Positions 62,448-64,000 of a stretch of DNA of 64,000 nt are shown here, one piece after another (position 1 is the first letter of the stretch; each line of letters begins with the position of its first letter). The position numbers were made by a program, and so were the translations under genes. The DNA is taken from positions 186,001 through 250,000 of the forward strand of contig JASBTM010000008.1 of the NCBI GenBank assembly GCA_030148425.1. Reading direction: 5' to 3'. Source of the stretch: Hyphomicrobium sp. GTDB lineage: Bacteria; Pseudomonadota; Alphaproteobacteria; Rhizobiales; Hyphomicrobiaceae. The notes under the pieces are model-generated. The model made no database searches. It saw nothing but the letters and a program-made list of their open reading frames with translations, and was not told where the DNA came from.

Positions 62448-63050
62448 ATGACCTCCGATGCCGACCGGATCATCGGGCTTTACGAGCGGCACGCCCACGC
62501 GTGGGACAACATCCGCTCGCGCTCGCTGATCGAAGGGCCTTGGCTCCGGAGGTTTCTGGAATGGGTGCCTGCCAGCGGCGCGGTTCTCGACATCGGCTGC
62601 GGATCGGGCGAACCGATCGCGGGCTTCTTCATCCGCGCGGGATATCGACTGCACGGCGTCGATTCCTCACCCATGATGATCGGCCTCTGCAGAGAACGCT
62701 TTCCAGACATGTCCTGGAGCGTCGCCGACATGCGCACGCTGGCGCTGGATGAAACATTCGCAGGCATTCTCGCGTGGGATAGCTTCTTCCACCTGACGCG
62801 CGAGGATCAACGCGGAATGTTCCGCATCTTTCGCGCGCACGCCTCGCCTGGCGCTGCTCTTATGTTCACCAGTGGCGGCAGCGACGGCGTCGCTATGGGC
62901 ACGTTTGAAGGCGAACCTCTCTATCACGCGAGCCTCGCCCCGCATGACTATCGCGCTCTGCTCGACGAAAACGGCTTCGACGTCGTCGACAACATCTTCG
63001 ACGATCCGAACACGGGCGGCCACAGCATCTGGCTGGCCCGCTCAAGGTAG
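62448..63050 (+). CDS. class I SAM-dependent methyltransferase
   Basis: 'ASGAVLDIGCGSGEPIAGFFIRAGYRLHGVDSSPMMIGLCRERFPDMSW'. Confidence 0.92.
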   Translation: MTSDADRIIGLYERHAHAWDNIRSRSLIEGPWLRRFLEWVPASGAVLDIGCGSGEPIAGFFIRAGYRLHGVDSSPMMIGLCRERFPDMSWSVADMRTLALDETFAGILAWDSFFHLTREDQRGMFRIFRAHASPGAALMFTSGGSDGVAMGTFEGEPLYHASLAPHDYRALLDENGFDVVDNIFDDPNTGGHSIWLARSR

Positions 63051-63098
63051 CACTTAGCGATTGGCGGCCGGCGCGGGGCGACACCGCCCCAGCGAAAA

Positions 63099-63572
63099 TT
63101 ATTTCTTCGCGCCCGAGATCTGCTGATCGACCTGCGCCTGCATCTGCGCGTTCATGACGTTGAAGTCGTTCCGCAGGCTTGCGCACGCGACCTGTTCGCC
63201 ATCGCACACAACCTTCATCGCAATCGTCAGCGTGTCACCCTTGCGCTCGATCTTCCGGCACACGGCGGCCGGATGAGCCGGGTTCTTCTTGGTCGTGAAC
63301 GTGTACATCACGGTCGAGTTCTTCGGGTCGTCCGAGAAGGCAATATACTTGTCGCTCTCATAGACCTTCTGCAGTCCGGCTTTCGTCGTGTAACGCGCAA
63401 TCAGGTCTTCGGCCTTGCCTGAGGCGTCGCCGCAGAATTCTTGGGCGGCGGTCATCGTCGGACCGGCGCTCGGAGCCGGAGTGGCCGGAAGCTTGACGAT
63501 GGAATCTTCCGCCAAGACGGGTAAGGTGACGAACAAAGCAGCGACGACGGCCATCAAACGCGTGCGAAACAT
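63099..63572 (-). CDS. exported hypothetical protein
   Basis: signal 'MFRTRLMAVVAALFVTLPVLAED'; conserved-looking Cys pairs. Confidence 0.75.
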   Translation of the reverse strand: MFRTRLMAVVAALFVTLPVLAEDSIVKLPATPAPSAGPTMTAAQEFCGDASGKAEDLIARYTTKAGLQKVYESDKYIAFSDDPKNSTVMYTFTTKKNPAHPAAVCRKIERKGDTLTIAMKVVCDGEQVACASLRNDFNVMNAQMQAQVDQQISGAKK

Positions 63573-63773
63573 TTCTAAAATCCCAGATGCGAAAGCGCGG
63601 CCTATATACCCACTTTTCCCGCCGGTCATTAGTGAAATGCCTGCAAGGTAACGGTAAATTCTTCCGCAGTGCAGCAAAGCGCTGAATGTCGAGGCCGTCG
63701 CTTGCGATCGCCTCAAGCAGCGTCGTGCTGACAGAGGCTGTATGGCGCTGCAGATCAATCCGCGCCCACAACA

Positions 63774-63810
63774 CCGTCATCCCGGCGAAGGCCGGGATCT
63801 GTCCAAGCCC
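63774..63810. repeat. intergenic palindromic repeat
   Basis: CCGTCATCCCGGCGAAGGCCGGGATCTGTCCAAGCCC. Confidence 0.8.
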
Positions 63811-63848
63811 GATGGGGCCGGTTCTAATGAGAACCAACTCCCGCCGCG

Positions 63849-64000
63849 TCAGCCCGCCAGCCGCTCTTCGATGGCCTTGAGCGCATCGCCAGCTTTGGCA
63901 CCATCGGGGCCGCCCGCTTGCGCCATGTCGGGACGGCCGCCGCCGCCCTTGCCGCCGAGAGCTTCCGCACCGACCTTGACGAGATCGACCGCGCTCCAGG
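63849..64000 (-). CDS. alaS: alanyl-tRNA synthetase, C-terminal fragment (runs off window)
   Basis: minus strand translation '...[49 protein letters not shown]'. Confidence 0.9.
   Translation of the reverse strand, partial: WSAVDLVKVGAEALGGKGGGGRPDMAQAGGPDGAKAGDALKAIEERLAG

Overview
This 64 kb window looks like chromosome from a GC-rich alphaproteobacterium. Gene content and a PqqA-like peptide suggest a Hyphomicrobium/methylotroph-type Rhizobiales relative; this is inference from protein sequence, not a database result. Positions ~1-6375 are the right part of an integrative, satellite-like element abutting the 3' end of a tRNA-Pro(TGG). It carries AlpA-like HTH proteins, a prim-pol, a VapE-type P-loop helicase, a small protein with an SSB-like C-terminal tip (DDQIPF), and a tyrosine integrase. 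No capsid or packaging genes are visible. An AT-richer gap in it contains six GGTACA sites, a possible replication origin. The rest is mostly housekeeping: cysH-cysD-cysN, cysS, Atm1-type ABC transporter, meaB, corA, purB, two tandem PAP2 phosphatases plus a GT39 transferase, purC-purS-purQ and purL, rpsD, icd and the 3' end of alaS. The most interesting items are: (1) an orphan pqqA-like 29-aa gene at 53399-53488 (-) with its own RBS and terminator, absent from the ORF track; (2) the satellite-like element with its GGTACA cluster and SSB-tip protein; (3) a TrmJ-type methyltransferase with a ~170-aa Cys-containing, DUF433-like N-terminal extension; (4) a dispersed family of intergenic palindromic repeats; (5) a purC/purS intergenic segment that can form two mutually exclusive hairpins; (6) a second small-ORF/terminator unit at 44815-44904 (-). 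All family names come from reading translated sequences and motifs; no searches were run.
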